A stretch of DNA of 34,115 nucleotides, taken from the NCBI GenBank assembly GCA_051453625.1, contig JBOZIK010000001.1, positions 167,965,216-167,999,330 of the forward strand, given 5' to 3'. The stretch comes from Welwitschia mirabilis (Eukaryota > Gnetophyta > Gnetopsida > Welwitschiales). The notes below the pieces were generated by a model. That model ran no database searches and was not told where the DNA came from. It worked only from the letters and a program-made list of their open reading frames with translations. Below are positions 23,390 to 34,115 of the stretch, in pieces. Position 1 is the first letter of the stretch. Each line of letters begins with the position of its first letter. Made by a program: the position numbers and the translations under genes.

Positions 23390-25680
23390 AGTTATTAAAG
23401 TTTTGATCTATTAAGGCATTTTTTTAAAGAAATGCCTTAAATAAAAGGTTAAAATACCTTTTTAAGGTGTGTTTATTTACAAATGACTTAATAGTAAAGT
23501 TGGAATTATCTTTAAGGCATTTATAAGTAAAAAAAATGCTTTAAAAGGATGACTAATAATGTGTTCATATTTCATTTAAAATTATACTTTAATAAAAAAT
23601 TACTTTATTTACTTTGATTTTCATTCATGCTTCTATTTTATTATGTTTGGTTCTTCTTCATTCTTCAACCATTTGAACTGATGGATTCACATTTAATCCT
23701 AAGTGTTCAAACCAATTACATGTTGATGAGGTATTTTACTAACTATGCAAGTGAGGGGTATAATTAATACATTGTTTTGCTACTTGACTGAGCTTAAGCG
23801 AGTCCTCATATTGGATGCTAAGAGTCGTCTATGAATTTGATGAATAATTTAAGGGATTATTTATAGACTATTAATATAGGCTCTATTTTAGGAGTTAATA
23901 AAGATATCATTTAGTAGTTTAGAGCATGCTATTAAAGGGCATTGATGATATTTGAGTTATTGAAAATCCCTAATTCTTGACAAGTAAATATTCATGTGAG
24001 TTTGCATGAAATGAAGATTTCTTTCAAGATAGCAGAATTATCATTGGTGTTCATCATGTGGATTTTCATGTATTAGAAAGACACTTATTTTATTACTCTA
24101 ATAAGATAGATTAAGGAAGGCTTAGATAATAAAAATGCTATTCTATAATAATAATTGACATATAAAAGAGATGGTAGACATATTCTCTTCTTTGGATTAT
24201 TTCTTATACACTTTGTTTTTACACATGTGATGTGCAACTAAATGAATTATTTTATCATCTTTTTGTGATTTTGGCAGGCAAGTATTACCTAGAAAGAGAA
24301 AGGGTCCACTTCTAGGAATACAAGAAAGGAAAAGGTTTTATATAGAGGAGGCATTCTACATAAACCCTTTGGTAGATTTCTTATGTCAAAATGACATTGA
24401 CTCTCTTATTAACTTTCTAAAGGAATATTCTATTCATATCAATTCTTAAAAGCCGAAGAGGTTTAAACTTTTTAGGTTTGTTATTTTTTTTTTCTTTTTG
24501 GATTAAACTCTTATACTTCTTGTTTTATAGTCTCTTCCAGATGAATGTCACTTAGCAAACTACGAAAAGCAATGAGTTTGAATAAAATAATCATGAAATT
24601 CTAGTGAATGGAAAAAAATAGTAAATGCCCTAATAACCTATATAACTATGGATTTCAATTTTAGTAATATCATATACAAAAGATCATCAATTATTGCATG
24701 TAATCATAGAGATCTTGCTTAGAAATATGAATGAGTTATTGAATGTGATATCAATTTTTTGGAGACATTATGTAGTGCAATTGAAAAAGGAATGATTAGT
24801 TTAAAAATTTATAAAATACAAATTCTATTTTAAATGGTCATAAATATGATCATCTCTTTAGTCCATAGAATGAAGTATTAAAGCCCTAGATCCCTATATT
24901 TAGTGATATTTTTCTTGATTACACTACATAACCTCCGTTTACCGTCATTTATTAACAATGTTAATTGCATATCTTGAAAGTTCTATAGTTAAAGATATTT
25001 TCATTCATTGTTATTATTGGAGCACTATTATAAAGGTTTCTATTTTTATTTTTTTCTTATATTTTTCTTTTCTCTTCTCTTCTGTTATGATCATGTACTA
25101 CTACAGAATTGATTATTAATTAAATTGGAAAACCTACTTACTAATTTAGCTAAAACATGAACATGATTCCTTCATAACAAAATGACATGCATCCTAAAGT
25201 TTTATTGAACTCTGCCAGTGGTTGTTAACTTACTTTCCATTCTCTTTGTAAATTTTTAATTTAATGGATGTTTCTGATCTATAATACCTATCAATGGTTT
25301 TTAAGTTTTTTTTCATTTGTTCTTGAGTATTAGATCATGAACTAAGGATTAATGTCTTTTAACTATTATCTTTTGATCCTTGACATGCTTTCCACTGCTT
25401 ATGTATGTCTCTTATCTTCCTTTTACTTACTATTTATCTCACTTTATTTCACAGAAATTCATGGCGTTAAGAGAATCCTTTAATATTTTTAGCTACCTTT
25501 GTAATGTATCTAGTGCATCAACCAACAATAGTTACTTAGTTCAATTGTTTATTCATGTTAATCCCAAAATATCTTTTGCTAAATTATTTTTCCTCAATGG
25601 ATTGATCAGATTTTGAGGAAGGCATCAACATGACTCACAAATCCATTCTTTGTAATGAGAAACATGAGTGTAGTATTTTT
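23390..25680. repeat. 2.3-kb internal duplication, copy 2, starting at a decayed terminus
   Basis: Copy 2 begins AGTTATTAAAGTTTTGATCT, which matches the left terminus at 20652 mainly through C/T and A/G transitions, followed by TTAAGGCATT. It continues without a gap past the point where copy 1 stops. The three bases before it are GAT, not the CTT seen at the outer ends. Confidence 0.8.
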
Positions 25681-26040
25681 TGAAAATAATATATTTGACG
25701 ACTATCATGATTCATAAATTCACAAAGCTATAAGTCTCTCAATGCCTTCTATGACTATCTTTAACACAAATTCTACTACTAAAAATGTAGCTAAACTTTT
25801 TGTTATAAAACAAGGGCATGAGTCTGGATTAATGTGTGATCATTACACTTCGGTTACTATTCTCTCTAATTTTCAAACAATGGTAATATTATTGCAGATT
25901 CAATGTGTGAAACAAATTATTATTTTAATAAATTACATATCTTAAACACCATGGTAATGGAGGAAGCTATGAAACAGGGGAATTTATGAAACAAGATAAA
26001 GAAGCAAATGATTAAGATTCAAGAAGAGAGGCTGGCATTG
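25681..26040. other. Element interior, no gene recognised
   Basis: An AT-rich stretch continuing from copy 2. A short frame starting at the ATG near 25750 has no recognisable motif. Confidence 0.5.
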
Positions 26041-26507
26041 CTAATTAAAGCATTGAAACTCATGTGTGTAAAGCACTTTTTCTGCACCTTCTTTTATATC
26101 TTGTAATGAGTGTAATCATGTCCATGTCATAAGATTATCCTCTATTTCCNNNNNNNNNNTTCTCAAGCTTGATTATTAATATTGCTACAATTCTAAGATC
26201 TAATTCCCAAAAAATTTGATATTAGAAAAGTATATCACCTTATCAATAGATGAAAGGTATGCTAAGAAAATAGAAGCAACTAGGCATTGGTGATGGCTAA
26301 ACTTAAGATGATGCATCTTCAAAGATGATGCATCTTCAATGGGTTTTTTCATTTTTGAAAATTGATCTACTCTAAATTAATAGAAATGGAGATATTTGTC
26401 TAAGTATTAATAACTTGAGATTGTGGGACTACATTAGTTGGGCTTGAAATTTTGGAAACATTCCTAAGTAGTTAATGGTTGGAAAGAAAGGAATATTTCT
26501 AAGTGCT
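26041..26507. repeat. 0.45-kb duplication across a gap, copy 1
   Basis: It matches 26608-27053 with about 5-6% differences and ends exactly at the N run at 26508. It holds a 10-N gap at 26150-26159, which in copy 2 corresponds to a short CAGATT-containing stretch. It also holds a perfect 17-bp tandem duplication at 26305-26338 that copy 2 lacks. Confidence 0.9.
26150..26159. other. Assembly gap (10 N)
   Basis: A run of 10 N inside duplication copy 1. The second copy is continuous here, so only a few bases are missing. Confidence 0.98.
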
Positions 26508-26607
26508 NNNNNNNNNNNNNNNNNNNNNNNNNNNNNNNNNNNNNNNNNNNNNNNNNNNNNNNNNNNNNNNNNNNNNNNNNNNNNNNNNNNNNNNNNNNNN
26601 NNNNNNN
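26508..26607. other. Assembly gap (100 N) between duplicated contig ends
   Basis: Copy 1 stops and copy 2 starts exactly at the gap edges. Confidence 0.98.
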
Positions 26608-27053
26608 GTAATTAAAGCATTAAAACTCATGTGTGTAAAGCACTTTTTCTTCATCTTCTTTTATATCTTATAATGAGTGTAATCATGTCCATTTCATAAG
26701 ATTGTCCTCTATTTCCCAGATTTTATCAAACTTGATTATTAATATTGCTACAATTCTAAGATTCACTTCCCAAAAAATTTGATATTGAAAAAGTATATCA
26801 CCTTATCGACAAATGGAAGGTATGCTAAGAAGATAGAAGCAACTAGGCATTAAGGATGGCTAAACTTAAGATGATGCATCTTCAATGGGTTTTTCCATTT
26901 TTGAAAATTGATCTACTCCAAATTAATATAAATGAAGATATTTATCTAGGTATTAATAACTCAAGATTGTGGGACTACATTAGTTGAACTTAAAATTTTG
27001 GAAACATTCCTAAGTAGATAATGGTTGGAAAGAAAGGAATATTTCTAAGTGCT
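26608..27053. repeat. 0.45-kb duplication across a gap, copy 2
   Basis: Counterpart of 26041-26507. The sequence then continues without interruption past 27053. Confidence 0.9.
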
Positions 27054-28926
27054 CTAGTTTTTTTCAACTAACTTAAAATAATTAGTAAAAATCCAAATTC
27101 ATGTCTATTTGAGATGAGAAGAATTTATCAAACATATGAAACATTCTATTGGATTACTAGTGGCTCTGAGGGCAGTGCAGTTGACGATGATTGGGATGTA
27201 ATCCTTAGCATATGTTGGATTAAGAAGAGAATATAAGCGACTAGTCCAAGGTGATATATATCATAATGACATGTTAAGCCTAAGTGTTAGCACACCAATC
27301 CCTATTTATATTAAATTTATAGAGTTTATGTATATTATTCACTAGTTTTATGGTTTTAATTATGATTTACTTATATTTTAAGAGAAGAATTCTTCTATTA
27401 TGGAAATGTCATTTTGAAATCACAACCCCTTGAAGTATTTCATAGAAATCCAAGTAATGGAAGGGATCTAAAACACATAGTATTCCATCGACATCAAAAA
27501 GCACTACTTCAATATCTTTAAAATATGAAAACAATCCCATCTAATGAAAAGCTTGAGGTGTTTCAAACATATAGTTCAGTCATTTATCATGAATACATTC
27601 CTTTAACTTAAAGTACTACAGATCTCACATCATTTTTAAAAATAGTAAGATAAAGTATAATCTAACCTACACCAGAGTCCCCAACTGATATTTTTTAAAA
27701 ATAGTTCATAAGATTACATGCTAAGAGAATATCTATTATAGAGATATTATTCACTTAAGTTGAAATTGTATTGGTGTTGAATAAGTTAGACATTAGGCCG
27801 GGCTATGCCTCCACTAAGTCTAAGAACCATACCATAGGCCATGATAAATAATACCATAATATCCTTGATCAAGCTATTCTTTGATTTTAATGTCATGCAA
27901 TAATATTTTATAGTCTGAACTATCAACATCTAAGTAAATATTTTACAAAGCACTATTACTTGTGATACTGATATTATTGTTTTTTTCTGCCATTGATATT
28001 TATCGATGACTAAGAGATGCTTGCATTACCTAAATGATTAGTGAGACCATCAAAATTTTTATAGTAACTCCTTGAAGGCTTATTAGGAGTTGTAAAATGA
28101 CCTTATTACTCTAATACCCTATCTGTATTATAAAATCTTGATTCATGGTCAACTTCTCTCTTTAAATAAGAAAACCTTTTTGGATTACAGTGTGTATTTA
28201 GTGGGTTAAGATGTGTCCTCTTCTGTAAAAATCAAATAATCATATATTTTAATAAGAAGCTTAAAATTCCCTTTAGAAATGAATTTTGGTTCCGTTTATT
28301 GTAATTATATTTTTTAATTATTTAATAGCATAGATAACATTTAAGTATACATAATTCCAATAGCATTAATACATATAAGTTAATCCAATATGATAATTCT
28401 TTTATTTTTATGTAGTTGCTTAACATTACAAGAAATTTAAACACTATCTTATGAATGCTATGAGTGAAGAACTTAATCAACAATAGACTGGAGTAAGACA
28501 TCTCCCACTTTTTATATTCTTTTATTTTATTATCCTAATGCTTCTTATGCTTGAGGCTTTGTGCTAGTGAGTGTATGTGAAAGTTATTATGTGAAATTAT
28601 TTTTCTATTATCTAACAATGATTAAGATGGATAATTGTCAATAATATTTGTGAATAAAACAATCTCAATTTTGTAAGTCTATTCAAAGTTGAGGGAATAT
28701 TTATATTTTTTTGTTTATAAAGCATTAAAGAAATAAATACAATCTAATATTCTTTAAAAAGGCACCACATTTAGAAATTACTCAAATAAAATTTAATGAT
28801 GATTAACTTATTATATTTCCATTTTTATGAATTATAGTGTTTTTTATCCTAAACTTGAGAAAAAATTCCAAATTCTAATGATAACTGGAGTCATACTTTC
28901 TATAAGGATATAATTTGCCCTTTTGA
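27054..28926. other. Element interior, AT-rich, no gene recognised
   Basis: I searched both strands for TNP2-like transposase segments and saw none. Frames are short and broken. The last 37 bases (28890-28926) recur at 29027-29063. Confidence 0.55.
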
Positions 28927-29026
28927 NNNNNNNNNNNNNNNNNNNNNNNNNNNNNNNNNNNNNNNNNNNNNNNNNNNNNNNNNNNNNNNNNNNNNNNNNN
29001 NNNNNNNNNNNNNNNNNNNNNNNNNN
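28927..29026. other. Assembly gap (100 N) between 37-bp direct repeats
   Basis: Flanks 28890-28926 and 29027-29063 agree except for three bases. Confidence 0.95.
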
Positions 29027-29063
29027 GTCATACTTTCTATAAGGATGTAATGTGTCCTTTTGA

Positions 29064-29752
29064 TTTACGCATGTGAAAGTAAGATTATGTGTTATCTAAT
29101 AAGTGATGTAGCAAGGGATTACTATGAAGGTAAAGTTATCCATCTTTATGCAGACACCAAAGAGGTAATATGTCACCTCCTAGTATTGTGACTCGTCCAT
29201 GGTTCTATTATGGACCAATGTTTGAAGATAAACTGTTAAACCCAATTGCAGTAGAACACATCTCAAATTTGAACTATGTCATGCTATATTATTGAGCATT
29301 TTTATATGGCTAAAATACATAGCTAACAACCTATACTTTATATGTATGATATTTATGGCTATTCTAATAAGGTATGATTATGGTGATAGTGTATTGATAA
29401 GTAATGCCTTTCAAAGCCTTATCCTAGAGGAGCATTTTACATCTCCAATGAGATGGGTTATGACCTCCTCTTAATGTTTCCCATATTTTATCTTAGTTTA
29501 TGAAATTTATTAGTTAATATATATTCTTTCTTTGTTTTAATCAATCCTTAGGTACAATGTGAAAAATTTACCCTTGTAAATTGATTTTATTCCTCATACC
29601 TTTTACAAGTAATTAATAGAGTTACTTCTAAAATGAAGTGTAGAGATGTGTTTTTATGGTAAATTACATCCCTACTAAGTAACCAATAGAGCTATCTCTA
29701 GAATGAAGATGTATATTTATGGTACATCATATTCATACTTTAATTCTCAGAC
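29064..29752. other. Element interior, no gene recognised
   Basis: A frame at about 29292-29474 is open for 60 codons but has no recognised motif. The rest is broken in all frames. Confidence 0.5.
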
Positions 29753-30656
29753 ATGGGCATTCTATCATGTAATTACTTAACCCCATAAATGCCACCACAA
29801 ATTTTTGTGAGCCAATGCATTTTAATAGTGTTTCATTTAACATTTAATAAACCTTACTACTACTATAATGTAATATTTATTTTTATGATTCTAAACCTAA
29901 CAAGATTGAATTAGCTAGGTTTTAAAAGTACACATGTATGTTTACTACAATGACTTTGATGATATATTTGATGTTAATTGGTTTCTACATTCACTTTTAA
30001 AGGATGTTTTAATTATGAAAGAACTTCCTAAAATAGCAATAAACTTGAAGTATTTTAGTATTTCACCTTTTTTTAAATGAATTTAATATTGGCCTTATTC
30101 AAACTAAGAATTTTCAATGCCTATGATCCTTCTGATAGTTGAATTATGAACATGGATTTTACTTTATGTTCCTTTAGCCACTTAGATCTTAGTGGAGGAT
30201 GTAACATGTTTAAAAATAAAAGACTTTATATACTCATCCTTTGCATCATAAAGAATATGCAAATTAATTAGCTCAATTATAACTTCCATGTTAATCTATT
30301 CTATTTTAATACCAGTCCAATGTCAAGTAATATCACATTAATCTATCTTCAAAATCTTAAATAAAATTAAGACTTTTTAATTTTTGATGTAAGTCTTTTT
30401 CCTATGGAGTATTACCAATTAGAAATCATATCGTGTTAAAGCTCAAAACATTTTCATACTTTTTGATTATTATTCTACCACAACTTGGCTAATCTTTAAC
30501 GAGTTACATTGAATAAAGGAGATAAATTTTTGATTACTATTCTTGTAGATGCCATGGAAGAACTACTCCAAGGACAATTCTACCAGTCCAAAGGGGAGAA
30601 CACTAAGTTTTGATTAAAGTGGATTTGCACTAGTAAGTGTTTTGGATTCTAAAGAA
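29753..30656. repeat. 0.9-kb duplication across a gap, copy 1
   Basis: It matches 30757-31666 with roughly 4-6% differences and ends exactly at the N run. Confidence 0.92.
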
Positions 30657-30756
30657 NNNNNNNNNNNNNNNNNNNNNNNNNNNNNNNNNNNNNNNNNNNN
30701 NNNNNNNNNNNNNNNNNNNNNNNNNNNNNNNNNNNNNNNNNNNNNNNNNNNNNNNN
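30657..30756. other. Assembly gap (100 N) between duplicated contig ends
   Basis: The two copies of the 0.9-kb repeat abut the gap on either side. Confidence 0.98.
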
Positions 30757-31666
30757 ATGGGCATTCTATTAGGCACTAGTAATTACTTAACCCGATAAAT
30801 GCCACCACAAATTTTTGTGAGCTAATCCATTTTAATATTGTTTCATTTAACATTTAATAAACCTTATTAATACTATAATATAATATTTATTTTTATGATT
30901 CTAAACCTAACAAGATTGAATTAGCTAGGCTTTAAAAGTACACATATATATTTACTATAATGACTTTAATGATATATTTGATGTTAATTGGTTTATACAT
31001 TCACTTTTAAAGGATGTTATAATTATCAAAGAACTTCCTAAAATAGTAATAAACTTGAATTATTTTAGTATTTGACCTTTTTTAAAATGAATTTAATATT
31101 GGCCTTATTCAAACTAAGAATTTTCAATGCCTATTCTCCTTCTGATAGCTGAATTATAAACATGGATTTTACTTTATGTTTCTTTAGCCACTTAGATCTT
31201 AGTGGAGGATGCAACATGTTTAAAAATAAAAGACTTTAGACACTCATCCTTTGCATCATAAAGAATGTGCAAATTAACTAGCTCAATTATAACTTCCATG
31301 TTAATCTAGTCTATTTTAATACCAGTCCAATGTTAAGTAATATCACATTAATCTACCTTCAAAATCTTAAATAAAATTAAGACTTTTTACTTTTTGATGT
31401 AAGTCTTTTTCCTATAGAGTATTAACAATTAGAAATCATATCATGTTAAAGCTCAAAACATCTTCAGACTTTTTGATTATTATTCTACCACAACTTGGCT
31501 GAACTGTGGTGAGTTACATTGAATAAAGGAGATAAATTTTTTTGTTACTATTCTTGTAGATGCCATGGAAGAACTACTACAAGGACAATTCTACCAGTCC
31601 AAAGGGGAGAACACTAAGTTTTGATTAAAGTGAATTTGCACTAGTAAGTGTTTTGAATTCTAAAGA
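30757..31666. repeat. 0.9-kb duplication across a gap, copy 2
   Basis: Counterpart of 29753-30656, with a short insertion near 30771 that includes GGCACTAG. Confidence 0.92.
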
Positions 31667-33789
31667 AGACCTTCTGCAAATAGTCATTTCAGTAATCAAA
31701 TCCAATGTAGCTTTTTTTTACATTAATAGATTAGGAGTGAGTTCTTATTATTTTCTTGTTACTCTTAAGATATCAGATCCTATATTTCAACTGGATGAAA
31801 TCTTTATTAAAATACACTTTCTATTTTTTTTCCTCCTCTAATTGTAATTGAGGTATATGTGCAGGTCCCTTTTATCGCTATGTGTTAAAAAGAGAAATGT
31901 TTTAATATTTTTAATGAGGAAACTAAAAATGAAGATGAAGTACAAAATGCTTGATGGCTCGATGAAGTGGCTCCATTTAGATCTAGATAGAAGAAAAGCT
32001 TTTAAAGGAGAGTTTAGATCTAGTTAAAAAGTAAAAAAGCTTGGAAAAAAGAAGAATTCAAAAAATATGTTTCTATGAAGTTATAGTAGAAGAATATCTC
32101 TCAATTATTCTCATAGTTATGAAAAGACATTGTAATAAATTAACCGACATAAGGCTTCTACTAGTGCCATATTGATTAATTTTGGCATGAGAAATAAGCA
32201 ACTCCATCCCTCATTAGACAGGAATGTCATTGGAGTTATCAAATTGCTAAGGAAAGTATAAAATGATGAACTAAACTTTGCACTTTTAGAGTATGTAAGA
32301 GTAAAAATATACTTCTTTGAAAAGCAAAGGAAGGGATTGAAGCACTTAAATAGTATGATTCCATAAGAAAAATAGATGCAAGATCAGGTATTCATTCCCT
32401 TGCATTCAAAGATAGGCTACAATTATTGGCAGGTTTAAAACCATTTGTCTTTAAGATATAATATCTTACCATAGTGTATGCATGGATGACCCATAATTTA
32501 TACTTAATATTAATAACCTAAGATTGAAAAATTAAAATACTTCATCAGATTCAAAAAAAAAAGTAGCAAAAGCTTACATTTGAATTTCTTTCATTTGTAG
32601 ACAATCCAAAGAAACATACTATATGTAGCATTAAAAATAAAAGGTAATCAAAAGAGAAAGAAGATTCAAGAAAAAGGAGTAGGAGGTGCTTAACAGAGAG
32701 TTAGTATCACTACAGTCAAGGGTGAAGAGAGAGTAATGGCAGTGTTATCAAGTTAAGGGATCTACTTGTGAACTATCTGCACTGTTTCTCAATTCATCAT
32801 GGCTTCTTAGCTATAACAAAGTAAACTACAAAGCATTACAGAGACATCGATTAATGCAAGATGATAGATTTTGTACATGTTAAGAGGTGACTTCAATTTC
32901 ATCAGCATCTCTAACAGACTCCAATTAATATAAGGAAGTATGTGATAGTTAAGAATCACGATCAAGTGTATTAATGTAGTCAAAAAATTAAGTGTGATGG
33001 AAAGAACAAGAGGAAGTAACCATGAACATCAATATGAAGAGAAATAAATAAATAGAAGTATAGTATGTTGCTACACCGCTAGGAGGGACATTTAATAGAA
33101 GTTATCAGAGAGACATTCATGTTTTTTTGTGAAGATGCTACTGCTCTTTATGTGATTGTCTGTTTGAGATGTGATAACTAGAATATGTGAGAGAATTCAT
33201 GGTTCTATACTCATATGCAAAAGTATCCTTTATAAATAAACATCAATGAATTCTTCGTGCTTTGCTATACTTTCTTGAAAATTTTAAAAGGAAAAGCTTC
33301 TATTGGTATGTCTTAAGAGCTGGCATAGTTTGGAAGACTTCCTGTGATTCTCCTTTTCTGAACTAAGTCTAAACTCTCCTTCAAAAGCTCTAAACTCTCC
33401 ATTTAGAGGTAGTATGATGGCTCTATTTCATCATTTCCAACAAACATCAAGAAGTGAAAAAGCTTGGAGAAACAAAACTGAGCAGTGCCTTGTCCACTCT
33501 AGATACTATAGGTGTAACTCAGAGTCTGCCTTTTAATCCCAAAACTGAGTCAAGACCAGCATCTATTATTATTAATTATAATGTTTCTTAAATTTCATCT
33601 CAAAATAATGCTATTTGTCCTTCCACAACAAAGCTCTTTCAACACAGATAAATAACCGTGAAGCCTCATGAGATAAATCTGAGGTTATTAAAGGAATATT
33701 TAGGTTTGATGAGGAAACACTGTGCATTTTTGGAGGAGAATTAAAAGAAAAGAGATGATGGCAACTGCGAGCCCTTTTCTAATGAAGAA
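31667..33789. other. Element interior, no gene recognised
   Basis: AT-rich with short broken frames. CTAAACTCTCC occurs twice within 30 bases near 33371-33400, and its complement GGAGAGTTTAG lies near 32008. No protein domain was identified on either strand. Confidence 0.5.
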
Positions 33790-34057
33790 TAGGAGGACGC
33801 CTTAAAAGGTTTTTTAAGGCATTTACTATAAAAATGCCTTAAAGACTTTTTAAGGAATTCATTAAAAAAAAGCTATAAAATACTTATTAGGACATTTATA
33901 TGAAAACTCCTTAGAAACACCTGAAAAGCTAGTAGGCTTTTAAGGTGAGGTTTTTTAAGGCATTTTTTAAAGAAACACCTTAAAATATTTTAAGTTGTTT
34001 TCCAAGGACTTTTAAGATATTTTCAAAATGCCTTAAAAGCCTATATTTCTACTAGTG
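33790..34057 (-). repeat. Right terminal inverted repeat and subterminal repeat block of the CACTA element
   Basis: Over 270 bases the motif TTAAGGC or its complement GCCTTAA occurs about seven times in both directions. Clear pairs flank short loops, for example TTAAGGCATTTACT with AATGCCTTAA at about 33816-33842. The block ends at TTCTACTAGTG (34047-34057). Such dense short subterminal repeats bind the DNA-binding transposase in the En/Spm family. That role is inferred for this copy. Confidence 0.75.
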
Positions 34058-34060
34058 CTT
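34058..34060. other. Right target-site duplication of the CACTA element (CTT)
   Basis: CTT follows the terminal G of the element and equals the three bases at 20649-20651. Confidence 0.6.
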
Positions 34061-34115
34061 CTATCACACCTCATGATTCTTACCCATCATCCTTTTTTCT
34101 ATATCCTTTATCCTT

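Larger units (their letters stand above)
20652..34057. mobile_element. Probable CACTA (En/Spm) transposon, about 13.4 kb including gaps
   Basis: The right end, read inward from 34057, begins CACTAGTAGAAATATAGGCT, the standard form of plant CACTA termini. The left end at 20652 begins TACTACTAGAATTTTGATCT, with the first C changed to T. Both continue into TTAAGGCATT, and about 22 of the first 32 bases agree. Inside both ends lie repeated TTAAGGCATT/AATGCCTTAA subterminal motifs, a hallmark of this superfamily. A CTT duplication flanks the element. The transposase (TNP2-type) could not be recognised in any frame, so the copy is non-autonomous or too decayed. Four 100-N gaps, one 10-N gap and several duplications mean the true length may be shorter. 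Confidence 0.7.

Noticed and set aside
32890-32940. Minus-strand stretch TTGGAG followed by a frame reading SVRDADEIEVTS-stop, like a last exon
   Set aside because: It is only about 12 codons, without upstream exons or a known family. Too short to support a gene.
23390-34057. The inner left terminus at 23390 as the partner of the right end
   Set aside because: Its terminus is more decayed and the preceding triplet is GAT, not CTT. The outer end at 20652 fits better.

Overview
The window looks like nuclear DNA of a land plant with a large, repeat-rich genome. It is strongly AT-rich, it holds one intron-containing plant-type aldehyde dehydrogenase gene with GT/AG introns of about 90-150 bases, and most of the rest is decayed transposon sequence. 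I cannot name the species; a gymnosperm or another large-genome lineage is only a guess. The assembly is a draft: 12 runs of N are present, seven of them exactly 100 long. Several runs are flanked by nearly identical sequence, so contig ends were probably placed side by side without being merged.

Layout. 1-2063: two diverged copies of a repeat of about 0.8 kb. 2064-3740: AT-rich, no gene seen. About 3740-5445: a decayed tandem array with a period near 70 bp, about 24 units. About 5446-10340: a dead Ty3/gypsy retrotransposon, with reverse transcriptase, RNase H, integrase and a chromodomain-like tail recognisable on the + strand from about 7430, ending at a polypurine tract at 10325-10334. 10340-11880: AT-rich, possibly the 3' LTR and a SINE trace. 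11890-14406: an ALDH3-family gene in nine exons, with a TATA box and a poly(A) signal. 14407-20651: mostly unassigned AT-rich DNA with a possible LINE fragment, a CA microsatellite and several gaps. 20652-34057: a probable CACTA (En/Spm) transposon, bounded by matching inverted termini, subterminal TTAAGGCATT motifs and a 3-bp CTT target-site duplication.

The ALDH3 gene is the only convincing host gene. Its exons are GC-rich and CpG-rich while the surrounding transposons are nearly free of CpG. It keeps the catalytic Cys and Glu, but the oxyanion Asn, the coenzyme-binding Glu of the EEIFGP motif, the GSxxxG glycine and the PFGG motif are all changed. Homology also suggests two single-base frame disruptions. 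One of them would be bypassed if splicing used an acceptor 34 bases downstream. It is therefore either a young pseudogene or a diverged, probably non-catalytic ALDH3 paralogue.

No cooperating gene cluster is visible. The points most worth following up are the ALDH3 gene, the CACTA boundaries and the roughly 70-bp array.
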